Assembly: GCA_033239005.1 (NCBI GenBank)
Contig: BSQZ01000001.1
Location: 34,544,688 to 34,608,687, forward strand
Direction of reading: 5' to 3'
DNA: 64,000 bases
Origin: Lamellibrachia satsuma
Lineage: Eukaryota; Annelida; Polychaeta; Sabellida; Siboglinidae
The notes under the pieces were generated by a model that did no database searches, was not told where the DNA came from, and saw only the letters and a list, made by a program, of their open reading frames with translations. The number at the start of each line of letters is the position of its first letter. Positions within the stretch are counted from its first letter, which is position 1. Positions 46,251-59,600 of the stretch are shown in pieces. The position numbers were made by a program, and so were the translations under genes.

Positions 46251-46660
46251 ATGATACTAGTCTTTTAATCTAACGTACCACCCACAGCGCATGCGCACAG
46301 TCCACCACAAACTCCTGCGTTAGCCCAAGTTTGGGCTGTTTGGAGTAAACTACGTGAGACTTGAGATCAATAGAAATGAACATACCCATTAACATGTCAT
46401 CATTCTGACTGGTTTAACTTTCAGCTAATTTGTAATAAAAAAAATCTATGGATGAAATTCTTCACTTTCACATACTAGGAAGTTAGCTAATTGTGTCTTC
46501 TGGGAATGTGTCGTAACTCCTTTGAAGTGTGTAGAATGACGTGGACATCTAAATCATGTCAAAGCTACTATGTCTTTGAAATTGTACACAATTCAAATAC
46601 TTTTTAAATTTCAACTAATTGTTTCTATGGCAATTTAGTTTTGCATTTGTTTATCCTTTA
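46080..46660. other. Junction between retroelement and satellite
   Basis: It holds the retroelement 3' tail and unassigned DNA. At about 46309-46323 the minus strand reads CTTGGGCTAACGCAG, identical to a 15-mer inside the plus-strand element near 43069, so an inverted scrap of a related element may be present. Confidence 0.4.
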
Positions 46661-47640
46661 CTGTGCCAGTAGTCCCGTCTTATAAGGTCACCCGCTCTGT
46701 AGAGGTACAAGGCCTGTAACGTGTGTGTTTGTACTCTACTGTGCCAGTAGTCCCGTCTTATAAGGTCACCCGCTCTGTAGAGGTACAAGGCCTGTAACGT
46801 GTGTGTTTGTACTCTACTGTGCCAGTAGTCCCGTCTTATAAGGTCACCCGCTCTGTAGAGGTACAAGGCCTGTAACGTGTGTGTTTGTACTCTACTGTGC
46901 CAGTAGTCCCGTCTTATAAGGTCACCCGCTCTGTAGAGGTACAAGGCCTGTAACGTGTGTGTTTGTACTCTACTGTGCCAGTAGTCCCGTCTTATAAGGT
47001 CACCCGCTCTGTAGAGGTACAAGGCCTGTAACGTGTGTGTTTGTACTCTACTGTGCCAGTAGTCCCGTCTTATAAGGTCACCCGCTCTGTAGAGGTACAA
47101 GGCCTGTAACGTGTGCGTTTGTACTCTACTGTGCCAGTAGTCCCGTCTTATAAGGTCACCCGCTCTGTAGAGGTACAAGGCCTGTAACGTGTGTGTTTGT
47201 ACTCTACTGTGCCAGTAGTCCCCTCTTATAAGGTCACCCGCTCTGTAGAGGTACAAGGCCTGTAACGTGTGTGTTTGTACTCTACTGTGCCAGTAGTCCC
47301 GTCTTATAAGGTCACCCGCTCTGTAGAGGTACAAGGCCTGTAACGTGTGTGTTTGTACTCTACTGTGCCAGTAGTCCCGTCTGATAAGGTCACCCGCTCT
47401 GTAGAGGTACAAGGCCTGTAACGTGTGTGTTTGTACTCTACTGTGCCAGTAGTCCCGTCTTATAAGGTCACCCGCTCTGTAGAGGTACAAGGCCTGTAAC
47501 GTGTGTGTTTGTACTCTACTGTGCCAGTAGTCCCGTCTTATAAGGTCACCCGCTCTGTAGAGGTACAAGGCCTGTAACGTGTGTGTTTGTACTCTACTGT
47601 GCCAGTAGTCCCGTCTTATAAGGTCACCCGCTCTGTAGAG
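46661..47640. repeat. Edge subfamily of the satellite
   Basis: About 12-13 units, all 78 bp, with AGTCCCGTCTTATAAGG, ACAAGGCCTGTAACG and TACTCTACTG. They are nearly identical to each other and distinct from the main body, which starts with 81-bp CTCATAAGG units near 47650. Confidence 0.9.
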
Positions 47641-50600
47641 GTACGAGGCCTGTAACGTGTGTGTTTGTACACTACTACTGTGCCAGTAGTGCCGTCTCAT
47701 AAGGTCACCCGCTCTGTAGAGGTACGAGGCCTGTAACGTGTGTGTTTGTACACTACTACTGTGCCAGAAGTGCCGTCTCATAAGGTCACCCGCTCTGTAG
47801 AGGTACGAGGCCTGTAACGTGTGTGTTTGTACACTACTACTGTGCCAGTAGTGCCGTCTCATAAGGTCACCCGCTCTGTAGAGGTACGAGGCCTGTAACG
47901 TGTGTGTTTGTACACTACTACTGTGCCAGTAGTGCCGTCTCATAAGGTCACCCGCTCTGTAGAGGTACGAGGCCTGTAACGTGTGTGTTTGTACACTACT
48001 ACTGTGCCAGTAGTGCCGTCTCATAAGGTCACCCGCTCTGTAGAGGTACGAGGCCTGTAACGTGTGTGTTTGTACACTACTACTGTGCCAGTAGTGCCGT
48101 CTCATAAGGTCACCCGCTCTGTAGAGGTACGAGGCCTGTAACGTGTGTGTTTGTACACTACTACTGTGCCAGTAGTGCCGTCTCATAAGGTCACCCGCTC
48201 TGTAGAGGTACGAGGCCTGTAACGTGTGTGTTTGTACACTACTTCTGTGCCAGTAGTGCCGTCTCATAAGGTCACCCGCTCTGTAGAGGTACGAGGCCTG
48301 TAACGTGTGTGTTTGTACACTACTTCTGTGCCAGTAGTGCCGTCTCATAAGGTCACCCGATCTGTAGAGGTACGAGGCCTGTAACGTGTGTGTTTGTACA
48401 CTACTTCTGTGCCAGTAGTGCCGTCTCATAAGGTCACCCGATCTGTAGAGGTACGAGGCCTGTAACGTGTGTGTTTGTACACTACTTCTGTGCCAGTAGT
48501 GCCGTCTCATAAGGTCACCCGCTCTGTAGAGGTACGAGGCCTGTAACGTGTGTGTTTGTACACTACTTCTGTGCCAGTAGTGCCGTCTCATAAGGTCACC
48601 CGCTCTGTAGAGGTACGAGGCCTGTAACGTGTGTGTTTGTACACTACTACTGTGCCAGTAGTGCCGTCTCATAAGGTCACCCGCTCTGTAGAGGTACAAG
48701 GCCTGCAACGTGTGTGTTTGTACTCTACTGTGCCAGTAGTGCCGTCTCATAAGGTCACCCGCTCTGTAGAGGTACAAGGCCTGCAACGTGTGTGTTTGTA
48801 CTCTACTGTGCCAGTAGTGCCGTCTCATAAGGTCACCCGCTCTGTAGAGGTACAAGGCCTGCAACGTGTGTGTTTGTACTCTACTGTGCCAGTAGTGCCG
48901 TCTCATAAGGTCACCCGCTCTGTAGAGGTACAAGGCCTGCAACGTGTGTGTTTGTACTCTACTGTGCCAGTAGTGCCGTCTCGTAAGGTCACCCGCTCTG
49001 TAGAGGTACGAGGCCTGCAACGTGTGTGTTTGTACTCTACTGTGCCAGTAGTCCCGTCTCGTAAGGTCACCCGCTCTGTAGAGGTACGAGGCCTGCAACG
49101 TGTGTGTTTGTACTCTACTGTGCCAGTAGTGCCGTCTCGTAAGGTCACCCGCTCTGTAGAGGTACGAGGCCTGCAACGTGTGTGTTTGTACACTACTACT
49201 GTGCCAGTAGTGCCGTCTCGTAAGGTCACCCGCTCTGTAGAGGTACGAGGCCTGCAACGTGTGTGTTTGTACACTACTACTGTGCCAGTAGTGCCGTCTC
49301 GTAAGGTCACCCGCTCTGTAGAGGTACGAGGCCTGCAACGTGTGTGTTTGTACACTACTACTGTGCCAGTAGTGCCGTCTCGTAAGGTCACCCGCTCTGT
49401 AGAGGTACGAGGCCTGCAACGTGTGTGTTTGTACACTACTACTGTGCCAGTAGTGCCGTCTCGTAAGGTCACCCGCTCTGTAGAGGTACGAGGCCTGCAA
49501 CGTGTGTGTTTGTACACTACTACTGTGCCAGTAGTGCCGTCTCGTAAGGTCACCCGCTCTGTAGAGGTACGAGGCCTGCAACGTGTGTGTTTGTACACTA
49601 CTACTGTGCCAGTAGTGCCGTCTCGTAAGGTCACCCGCTCTGTAGAGGTACGAGGCCTGCAACGTGTGTGTTTGTACACTACTACTGTGCCAGTAGTGCC
49701 GTCTCGTAAGGTCACCCGCTCTGTAGAGGTACGAGGCCTGCAACGTGTGTGTTTGTACACTACTACTGTGCCAGTAGTGCCGTCTCGTAAGGTCACCCGC
49801 TCTGTAGAGGTACGAGGCCTGCAACGTGTGTGTTTGTACACTACTACTGTGCCAGTAGTGCCGTCTCGTAAGGTCACCCGCTCTGTAGAGGTACGAGGCC
49901 TGCAACGTGTGTGTTTGTACACTACTACTGTGCCAGTAGTGCCGTCTCGTAAGGTCACCCGCTCTGTAGAGGTACGAGGCCTGCAACGTGTGTGTTTGTA
50001 CACTACTACTGTGCCAGTAGTGCCGTCTCGTAAGGTCACCCGCTCTGTAGAGGTACGAGGCCTGCAACGTGTGTGTTTGTACACTACTACTGTGCCAGTA
50101 GTGCCGTCTCGTAAGGTCACCCGCTCTGTAGAGGTACGAGGCCTGCAACGTGTGTGTTTGTACACTACTACTGTGCCAGTAGTGCCGTCTCGTAAGGGCA
50201 CCCGCTCTGTAGAGGTACGAGGCCTGCAACGTGTGTGTTTGTACACTACTACTGTGCCAGTAGTGCCGTCTCGTAAGGTCACCCGCTCTGTAGAGGTACG
50301 AGGCCTGCAACGTGTGTGTTTGTACTCTACTGTGCCAGTAGTGCCGTCTCGTAAGGTCACCCGCTCTGTAGAGGTACGAGGCCTGCAACGTGTGTGTTTG
50401 TACTCTACTGTGCCAGTAGTGCCGTCTCGTAAGGTCACCCGCTCTGTAGAGGTACGAGGCCTGCAACGTGTGTGTTTGTACACTACTACTGTGCCAGTAG
50501 TGCCGTCTCATAAGGTCACCCGCTCTGTAGAGGTACGAGGCCTGCAACGTGTGTGTTTGTACACTACTACTGTGCCAGTAGTGCCGTCTCGTAAGGTCAC

Positions 50601-53600
50601 CCGCTCTGTAGAGGTACAAGGCCTGCAACGTGTGTGTTTGTACACTACTACTGTGCCAGTAGTGCCGTCTCGTAAGGTCACCCGCTCTGTAGAGGTACGA
50701 GGCCTGCAACGTGTGTGTTTGTACACTACTACTGTGCCAGTAGTGCCGTCTCGTAAGGTCACCCGCTCTGTAGAGGTACGAGGCCTGCAACGTGTGTGTT
50801 TGTACACTACTACTGTGCCAGTAGTGCCGTCTCGTAAGGTCACCCGCTCTGTAGAGGTACGAGGCCTGCAACGTGTGTGTTTGTACACTACTACTGTGCC
50901 AGTAGTGCCGTCTCGTAAGGTCACCCGCTCTGTAGAGGTACGAGGCCTGCAACGTGTGTGTTTGTACACTACTACTGTGCCAGTAGTGCCGTCTCGTAAG
51001 GTCACCCGCTCTGTAGAGGTACGAGGCCTGCAGCGTGTGTGTTTGTACTCTACTGTGCCAGTAGTGCCGTCTCGTAAGGTCACCCGCTCTGTAGAGGTAC
51101 GAGGCCTGCAACGTGTGTGTTTGTACACTACTACTGTGCCAGTAGTGCCGTCTCGTAAGGTCACCCGCTCTGTAGAGGTACGAGGCCTGCAACGTGTGTG
51201 TTTGTACACTACTACTGTGCCAGTAGTGCCGTCTCGTAAGGTCACCCGCTCTGTAGAGGTACGAGGCCTGCAACGTGTGTGTTTGTACACTACTACTGTG
51301 CCAGTAGTGCCGTCTCGTAAGGTCACCCGCTCTGTAGAGGTACGAGGCCTGTAACGTGTGTGTTTGTACACTACTACTGTGCCAGTAGTGCCGTCTCGTA
51401 AGGTCACCCGCTCTGTAGAGGTACGAGGCCTGTAACGTGTGTGTTTGTACACTACTACTGTGCCAGTAGTGCCGTCTCGTAAGGTCACCCGCTGTGTAGA
51501 GGTACGAGGCCTGTAACGTGTGTGTTTGTACACTACTACTGTGCCAGTAGTGCCGTCTCGTAAGGTCACCCGCTCTGTAGAGGTACGAGGCCTGTAACGT
51601 GTGTGTTTGTACACTACTACTGTGCCAGTAGTGCCGTCTCGTAAGGTCACCCGCTCTGTAGAGGTACGAGGCCTGTAACGTGTGTGTTTGTACACTACTA
51701 CTGTGCCAGTAGTGCCGTCTCGTAAGGTCACCCGCTCTGTAGAGGTACGAGGCCTGTAACGTGTGTGTTTGTACACTACTACTGTGCCAGTAGTGCCGTC
51801 TCGTAAGGTCACCCGCTCTGTAGAGGTACGAGGCCTGTAACGTGTGTGTTTGTACACTACTACTGTGCCAGTAGTGCCGTCTCGTAAGGTCACCCGCTCT
51901 GTAGAGGTACGAGGCCTGTAACGTGTGTGTTTGTACACTACTACTGTGCCAGTAGTGCCGTCTCGTAAGGTCACCCGCTCTGTAGAGGTACGAGGCCTGT
52001 AACGTGTGTGTTTGTACACTACTACTGTGCCAGTAGTGCCGTCTCGTAAGGTCACCCGCTCTGTAGAGGTACGAGGCCTGTAACGTGTGTGTTTGTACAC
52101 TACTACTGTGCCAGTAGTGCCGTCTCGTAAGGTCACCCGCTCTGTAGAGGTACGAGGCCTGCAACGTGTGTGTTTGTACACTACTACTGTGCCAGTAGTG
52201 CCGTCTCGTAAGGTCACCCGCTCTGTAGAGGTACGAGGCCTGTAACGTGTGTGTTTGTACACTACTACTGTGCCAGTAGTGCCGTCTCGTAAGGTCACCC
52301 GCTCTGTAGAGGTACGAGGCCTGTAACGTGTGTGTTTGTACACTACTACTGTGCCAGTAGTGCCGTCTCGTAAGGTCACCCGCTCTGTAGAGGTACGAGG
52401 CCTGCAGCGTGTGTGTTTGTACTCTACTGTGCCAGTAGTGCCGTCTCGTAAGGTCACCCGCTCTGTAGAGGTACGAGGCCTGCAGCGTGTGTGTTTGTAC
52501 TCTACTGTGCCAGTAGTGCCGTCTCGTAAGGTCACCCGCTCTGTAGAGGTACGAGGCCTGCAGCGTGTGTGTTTGTACTCTACTGTGCCAGTAGTGCCGT
52601 CTCGTAAGGTCACCCGCTCTGTAGAGGTACGAGGCCTGCAGCGTGTGTGTTTGTACTCTACTGTGCCAGTAGTGCCGTCTCGTAAGGTCACCCGCTCTGT
52701 AGAGGTACGAGGCCTGCAGCGTGTGTGTTTGTACTCTACTGTGCCAGTAGTGCCGTCTCGTAAGGTCACCCGCTCTGTAGAGGTACGAGGCCTGCAACGT
52801 GTGTGTTTGTACACTACTACTGTGCCAGTAGTGCCGTCTCGTAAGGTCACCCGCTCTGTAGAGGTACGAGGCCTGTAACGTGTGTGTTTGTACACTACTA
52901 CTGTGCCAGTAGTGCCGTCTCGTAAGGTCACCCGCTCTGTAGAGGTACGAGGCCTGTAACGTGTGTGTTTGTACACTACTACTGTGCCAGTAGTGCCGTC
53001 TCGTAAGGTCACCCGCTCTGTAGAGGTACGAGGCCTGCAGCGTGTGTGTTTGTACTCTACTGTGCCAGTAGTGCCGTCTCGTAAGGTCACCCGCTCTGTA
53101 GAGGTACGAGGCCTGCAGCGTGTGTGTTTGTACTCTACTGTGCCAGTAGTGCCGTCTCGTAAGGTCACCCGCTCTGTAGAGGTACGAGGCCTGCAGCGTG
53201 TGTGTTTGTACTCTACTGTGCCAGTAGTGCCGTCTCGTAAGGTCACCCGCTCTGTAGAGGTACGAGGCCTGCAGCGTGTGTGTTTGTACTCTACTGTGCC
53301 AGTAGTGCCGTCTCGTAAGGTCACCCGCTCTGTAGAGGTACGAGGCCTGCAGCGTGTGTGTTTGTACTCTACTGTGCCAGTAGTGCCGTCTCGTAAGGTC
53401 ACCCGCTCTGTAGAGGTACGAGGCCTGCAGCGTGTGTGTTTGTACTCTACTGTGCCAGTAGTGCCGTCTCGTAAGGTCACCCGCTCTGTAGAGGTACGAG
53501 GCCTGCAACGTGTGTGTTTGTACACTACTACTGTGCCAGTAGTGCCGTCTCGTAAGGTCACCCGCTCTGTAGAGGTACGAGGCCTGTAACGTGTGTGTTT

Positions 53601-56600
53601 GTACACTACTACTGTGCCAGTAGTGCCGTCTCGTAAGGTCACCCGCTCTGTAGAGGTACGAGGCCTGTAACGTGTGTGTTTGTACACTACTACTGTGCCA
53701 GTAGTGCCGTCTCGTAAGGTCACCCGCTCTGTAGAGGTACGAGGCCTGTAACGTGTGTGTTTGTACACTACTACTGTGCCAGTAGTGCCGTCTCGTAAGG
53801 TCACCCGCTCTGTAGAGGTACGAGGCCTGTAACGTGTGTGTTTGTACACTACTACTGTGCCAGTAGTGCCGTCTCGTAAGGTCACCCGCTCTGTAGAGGT
53901 ACGAGGCCTGTAACGTGTGTGTTTGTACACTACTACTGTGCCAGTAGTGCCGTCTCGTAAGGTCACCCGCTCTGTAGAGGTACGAGGCCTGTAACGTGTG
54001 TGTTTGTACACTACTACTGTGCCAGTAGTGCCGTCTCGTAAGGTCACCCGCTCTGTAGAGGTACGAGGCCTGTAACGTGTGTGTTGTACACTACTACTGT
54101 GCCAGTAGTGCCGTCTCGTAAGGTCACCCGCTCTGTAGAGGTACGAGGCCTGTAACGTGTGTGTTTGTACACTACTACTGTGCCAGTAGTGCCGTCTCGT
54201 AAGGTCACCCGCTCTGTAGAGGTACGAGGCCTGCAACGTGTGTGTTTGTACACTACTACTGTGCCAGTAGTGCCGTCTCGTAAGGTCACCCGCTCTGTAG
54301 AGGTACGAGGCCTGTAACGTGTGTGTTTGTACACTACTACTGTGCCAGTAGTGCCGTCTCGTAAGGTCACCCGCTCTGTAGAGGTACGAGGCCTGTAACG
54401 TGTGTGTTTGTACACTACTACTGTGCCAGTAGTGCCGTCTCGTAAGGTCACCCGCTCTGTAGAGGTACGAGGCCTGCAACGTGTGTGTTTGTACTCTACT
54501 GTGCCAGTAGTGCCGTCTCGTAAGGTCACCCGCTCTGTAGAGGTACGAGGCCTGCAGCGTGTGTGTTTGTACTCTACTGTGCCAGTAGTGCCGTCTCGTA
54601 AGGTCACCCGCTCTGTAGAGGTACGAGGCCTGCAGCGTGTGTGTTTGTACTCTACTGTGCCAGTAGTGCCGTCTCGTAAGGTCACCCGCTCTGTAGAGGT
54701 ACGAGGCCTGTAACGTGTGTGTTTGTACTCTACTGTGCCAGTAGTGCCGTCTCGTAAGGTCACCCGCTCTGTAGAGGTACGAGGCCTGCAACGTGTGTGT
54801 TTGTACTCTACTGTGCCAGTAGTGCCGTCTCGTAAGGTCACCCGCTCTGTAGAGGTACGAGGCCTGCAACGTGTGTGTTTGTACACTACTACTGTGCCAG
54901 TAGTGCCGTCTCGTAAGGTCACCCGCTCTGTAGAGGTACGAGGCCTGCAACGTGTGTGTTTGTACACTACTACTGTGCCAGTAGTGCCGTCTCGTAAGGT
55001 CACCCGCTCTGTAGAGGTACGAGGCCTGCAACGTGTGTGTTTGTACACTACTACTGTGCCAGTAGTGCCGTCTCGTAAGGTCACCCGCTCTGTAGAGGTA
55101 CGAGGCCTGCAGCGTGTGTGTTTGTACTCTACTGTGCCAGTAGTGCCGTCTCGTAAGGTCACCCGCTCTGTAGAGGTACGAGGCCTGCAACGTGTGTGTT
55201 TGTACACTACTACTGTGCCAGTAGTGCCGTCTCGTAAGGTCACCCGCTCTGTAGAGGTACGAGGCCTGCAGCGTGTGTGTTTGTACTCTACTGTGCCAGT
55301 AGTGCCGTCTCGTAAGGTCACCCGCTCTGTAGAGGTACGAGGCCTGCAACGTGTGTGTTTGTACACTACTACTGTGCCAGTAGTGCCGTCTCGTAAGGTC
55401 ACCCGCTCTGTAGAGGTACGAGGCCTGCAGCGTGTGTGTTTGTACTCTACTGTGCCAGTAGTGCCGTCTCGTAAGGTCACCCGCTCTGTAGAGGTACGAG
55501 GCCTGCAGCGTGTGTGTTTGTACTCTACTGTGCCAGTAGTGCCGTCTCGTAAGGTCACCCGCTCTGTAGAGGTACGAGGCCTGCAACGTGTGTGTTTGTA
55601 CACTACTACTGTGCCAGTAGTGCCGTCTCATAAGGTCACCCGCTCTGTAGAGGTACGAGGCCTGCAACGTGTGTGTTTGTACACTACTACTGTGCCAGTA
55701 GTGCCGTCTCATAAGGTCACCCGCTCTGTAGAGGTACGAGGCCTGCAACGTGTGTGTTTGTACACTACTACTGTGCCAGTAGTGCCGTCTCATAAGGTCA
55801 CCCGCTCTGTAGAGGTACGAGGCCTGCAACGTGTGTGTTTGTACACTACTACTGTGCCAGTAGTGCCGTCTCATAAGGTCACCCGCTCTGTAGAGGTACG
55901 AGGCCTGCAACGTGTGTGTTTGTACACTACTACTGTGCCAGTAGTGCCGTCTCATAAGGTCACCCGCTCTGTAGAGGTACGAGGCCTGCAACGTGTGTGT
56001 TTGTACACTACTACTGTGCCAGTAGTGCCGTCTCATAAGGTCACCCGCTCTGTAGAGGTACGAGGCCTGCAACGTGTGTGTTTGTACACTACTACTGTGC
56101 CAGTAGTGCCGTCTCATAAGGTCACCCGCTCTGTAGAGGTACGAGGCCTGCAACGTGTGTGTTTGTACACTCTACTGTGCCAGTAGTGCCGTCTCGTAAG
56201 GTCACCCGCTCTGTAGAGGTACGAGGCCTGCAACGTGTGTGTTTGTACACTACTACTGTGCCAGTAGTGCCGTCTCATAAGGTCACCCGCTCTGTAGAGG
56301 TACGAGGCCTGCAACGTGTGTGTTTGTACTCTACTGTGCCAGTAGTGCCGTCTCGTAAGGTCACCCGCTCTGTAGAGGTACGAGGCCTGCAGCGTGTGTG
56401 TTTGTACTCTACTGTGCCAGTAGTGCCGTCTCGTAAGGTCACCCGCTCTGTAGAGGTACGAGGCCTGCAACGTGTGTGTTTGTACACTACTACTGTGCCA
56501 GTAGTGCCGTCTCGTAAGGTCACCCGCTCTGTAGAGGTACGAGGCCTGCAACGTGTGTGTTTGTACACTACTACTGTGCCAGTAGTGCCGTCTCGTAAGG

Positions 56601-59600
56601 TCACCCGCTCTGTAGAGGTACGAGGCCTGCAACGTGTGTGTTTGTACACTACTACTGTGCCAGTAGTGCCGTCTCGTAAGGTCACCCGCTCTGTAGAGGT
56701 ACGAGGCCTGCAACGTGTGTGTTTGTACACTACTACTGTGCCAGTAGTGCCGTCTCGTAAGGTCACCCGCTCTGTAGAGGTACGAGGCCTGCAACGTGTG
56801 TGTTTGTACACTACTACTGTGCCAGTAGTGCCGTCTCGTAAGGTCACCCGCTCTGTAGAGGTACGAGGCCTGCAACGTGTGTGTTTGTACTCTACTACTG
56901 TGCCAGTAGTGCCGTCTCGTAAGGTCACCCGCTCTGTAGAGGTACGAGGCCTGCAACGTGTGTGTTTGTACACAACTCTACTGTGCCAGTAGTGCCGTCT
57001 CGTAAGGTCACCCGCTCTGTAGAGGTACGAGGCCTGCAACGTGTGTGTTTGTACACTACTACTGTGCCAGTAGTGCCGTCTCGTAAGGTCACCCGCTCTG
57101 TAGAGGTACGAGGCCTGCAACGTGTGTGTTTGTACACTACTACTGTGCCAGTAGTGCCGTCTCGTAAGGTCACCCGCTCTGTAGAGGTACGAGGCCTGCA
57201 ACGTGTGTGTTTGTACACTACTACTGTGCCAGTAGTGCCGTCTCGTAAGGTCACCCGCTCTGTAGAGGTACGAGGCCTGCAGCGTGTGTGTTTGTACACT
57301 ACTACTGTGCCAGTAGTGCCGTCTCGTAAGGTCACCCGCTCTGTAGAGGTACGAGGCCTGCAACGTGTGTGTTTGTACACTCTACTGTGCCAGTAGTGCC
57401 GTCTCGTAAGGTCACCCGCTCTGTAGAGGTACGAGGCCTGCAACGTGTGTGTTTGTACACTACTACTGTGCCAGTAGTGCCGTCTCGTAAGGTCACCCGC
57501 TCTGTAGAGGTACGAGGCCTGCAACGTGTGTGTTTGTACTCTACTGTGCCAGTAGTGCCGTCTCGTAAGGTCACCCGCTCTGTAGAGGTACGAGGCCTGC
57601 AACGTGTGTGTTTGTACACTACTACTGTGCCAGTAGTGCCGTCTCGTAAGGTCACCCGCTCTGTAGAGGTACGAGGCCTGCAACGTGTGTGTTTGTACAC
57701 TACTACTGTGCCAGTAGTGCCGTCTCATAAGGTCACCCGCTCTGTAGAGGTACGAGGCCTGCAACGTGTGTGTTTGTACACTACTACTGTGCCAGTAGTG
57801 CCGTCTCGTAAGGTCACCCGCTCTGTAGAGGTACGAGGCCTGCAACGTGTGTGTTTGTACACTACTACTGTGCCAGTAGTGCCGTCTCGTAAGGTCACCC
57901 GCTCTGTAGAGGTACGAGGCCTGCAACGTGTGTGTTTGTACACTACTACTGTGCCAGTAGTGCCGTCTCATAAGGTCACCCGCTCTGTAGAGGTACGAGG
58001 CCTGCAACGTGTGTGTTTGTACACTACTACTGTGCCAGTAGTGCCGTCTCGTAAGGTCACCCGCTCTGTAGAGGTACGAGGCCTGCAGCGTGTGTGTTTG
58101 TACACTACTACTGTGCCAGTAGTGCCGTCTCGTAAGGTCACCCGCTCTGTAGAGGTACGAGGCCTGCAACGTGTGTGTTTGTACACTACTACTGTGCCAG
58201 TAGTGCCGTCTCATAAGGTCACCCGCTCTGTAGAGGTACGAGGCCTGCAACGTGTGTGTTTGTACACTACTACTGTGCCAGTAGTGCCGTCTCATAAGGT
58301 CACCCGCTCTGTAGAGGTACGAGGCCTGCAACGTGTGTGTTTGTACACTACTACTGTGCCAGTAGTGCCGTCTCGTAAGGTCACCCGCTCTGTAGAGGTA
58401 CGAGGCCTGCAACGTGTGTGTTTGTACACTACTACTGTGCCAGTAGTGCCGTCTCGTAAGGTCACCCGCTCTGTAGAGGTACGAGGCCTGCAACGTGTGT
58501 GTTTGTACACTACTACTGTGCCAGTAGTGCCGTCTCGTAAGGTCACCCGCTCTGTAGAGGTACGAGGCCTGCAACGTGTGTGTTTGTACACTACTACTGT
58601 GCCAGTAGTGCCGTCTCATAAGGTCACCCGCTCTGTAGAGGTACGAGGCCTGCAACGTGTGTGTTTGTACACTACTACTGTGCCAGTAGTGCCGTCTCAT
58701 AAGGTCACCCGCTCTGTAGAGGTACGAGGCCTGCAACGTGTGTGTTTGTACACTACTACTGTGCCAGTAGTGCCGTCTCATAAGGTCACCCGCTCTGTAG
58801 AGGTACGAGGCCTGCAACGTGTGTGTTTGTACACTACTACTGTGCCAGTAGTGCCGTCTCGTAAGGTCACCCGCTCTGTAGAGGTACGAGGCCTGCAACG
58901 TGTGTGTTTGTACTACTACTGTGCCAGTAGTGCCGTCTCGTAAGGTCACCCGCTCTGTAGAGGTACGAGGCCTGCAACGTGTGTGTTTGTACTCTACTGT
59001 GCCAGTAGTGCCGTCTCGTAAGGTCACCCGCTCTGTAGAGGTACGAGGCCTGCAGCGTGTGTGTTTGTACTCTACTGTGCCAGTAGTGCCGTCTCGTAAG
59101 GTCACCCGCTCTGTAGAGGTACGAGGCCTGCAGCGTGTGTGTTTGTACTCTACTGTGCCAGTAGTGCCGTCTCGTAAGGTCACCCGCTCTGTAGAGGTAC
59201 GAGGCCTGCAACGTGTGTGTTTGTACTCTACTGTGCCAGTAGTGCCGTCTCGTAAGGTCACCCGCTCTGTAGAGGTACGAGGCCTGCAACGTGTGTGTTT
59301 GTAGTCTACTACTGTGCCAGTAGTGCCGTCTCGTAAGGTCACCCGCTCTGTAGAGGTACGAGGCCTGCAACGTGTGTGTTTGTACTCTACTGTGCCAGTA
59401 GTGCCGTCTCGTAAGGTCACCCGCTCTGTAGAGGTACGAGGCCTGCAGCGTGTGTGTTTGTACTCTACTGTGCCAGTAGTGCCGTCTCGTAAGGTCACCC
59501 GCTCTGTAGAGGTACGAGGCCTGCAGCGTGTGTGTTTGTACTCTACTGTGCCAGTAGTGCCGTCTCGTAAGGTCACCCGCTCTGTAGAGGTACGAGGCCT

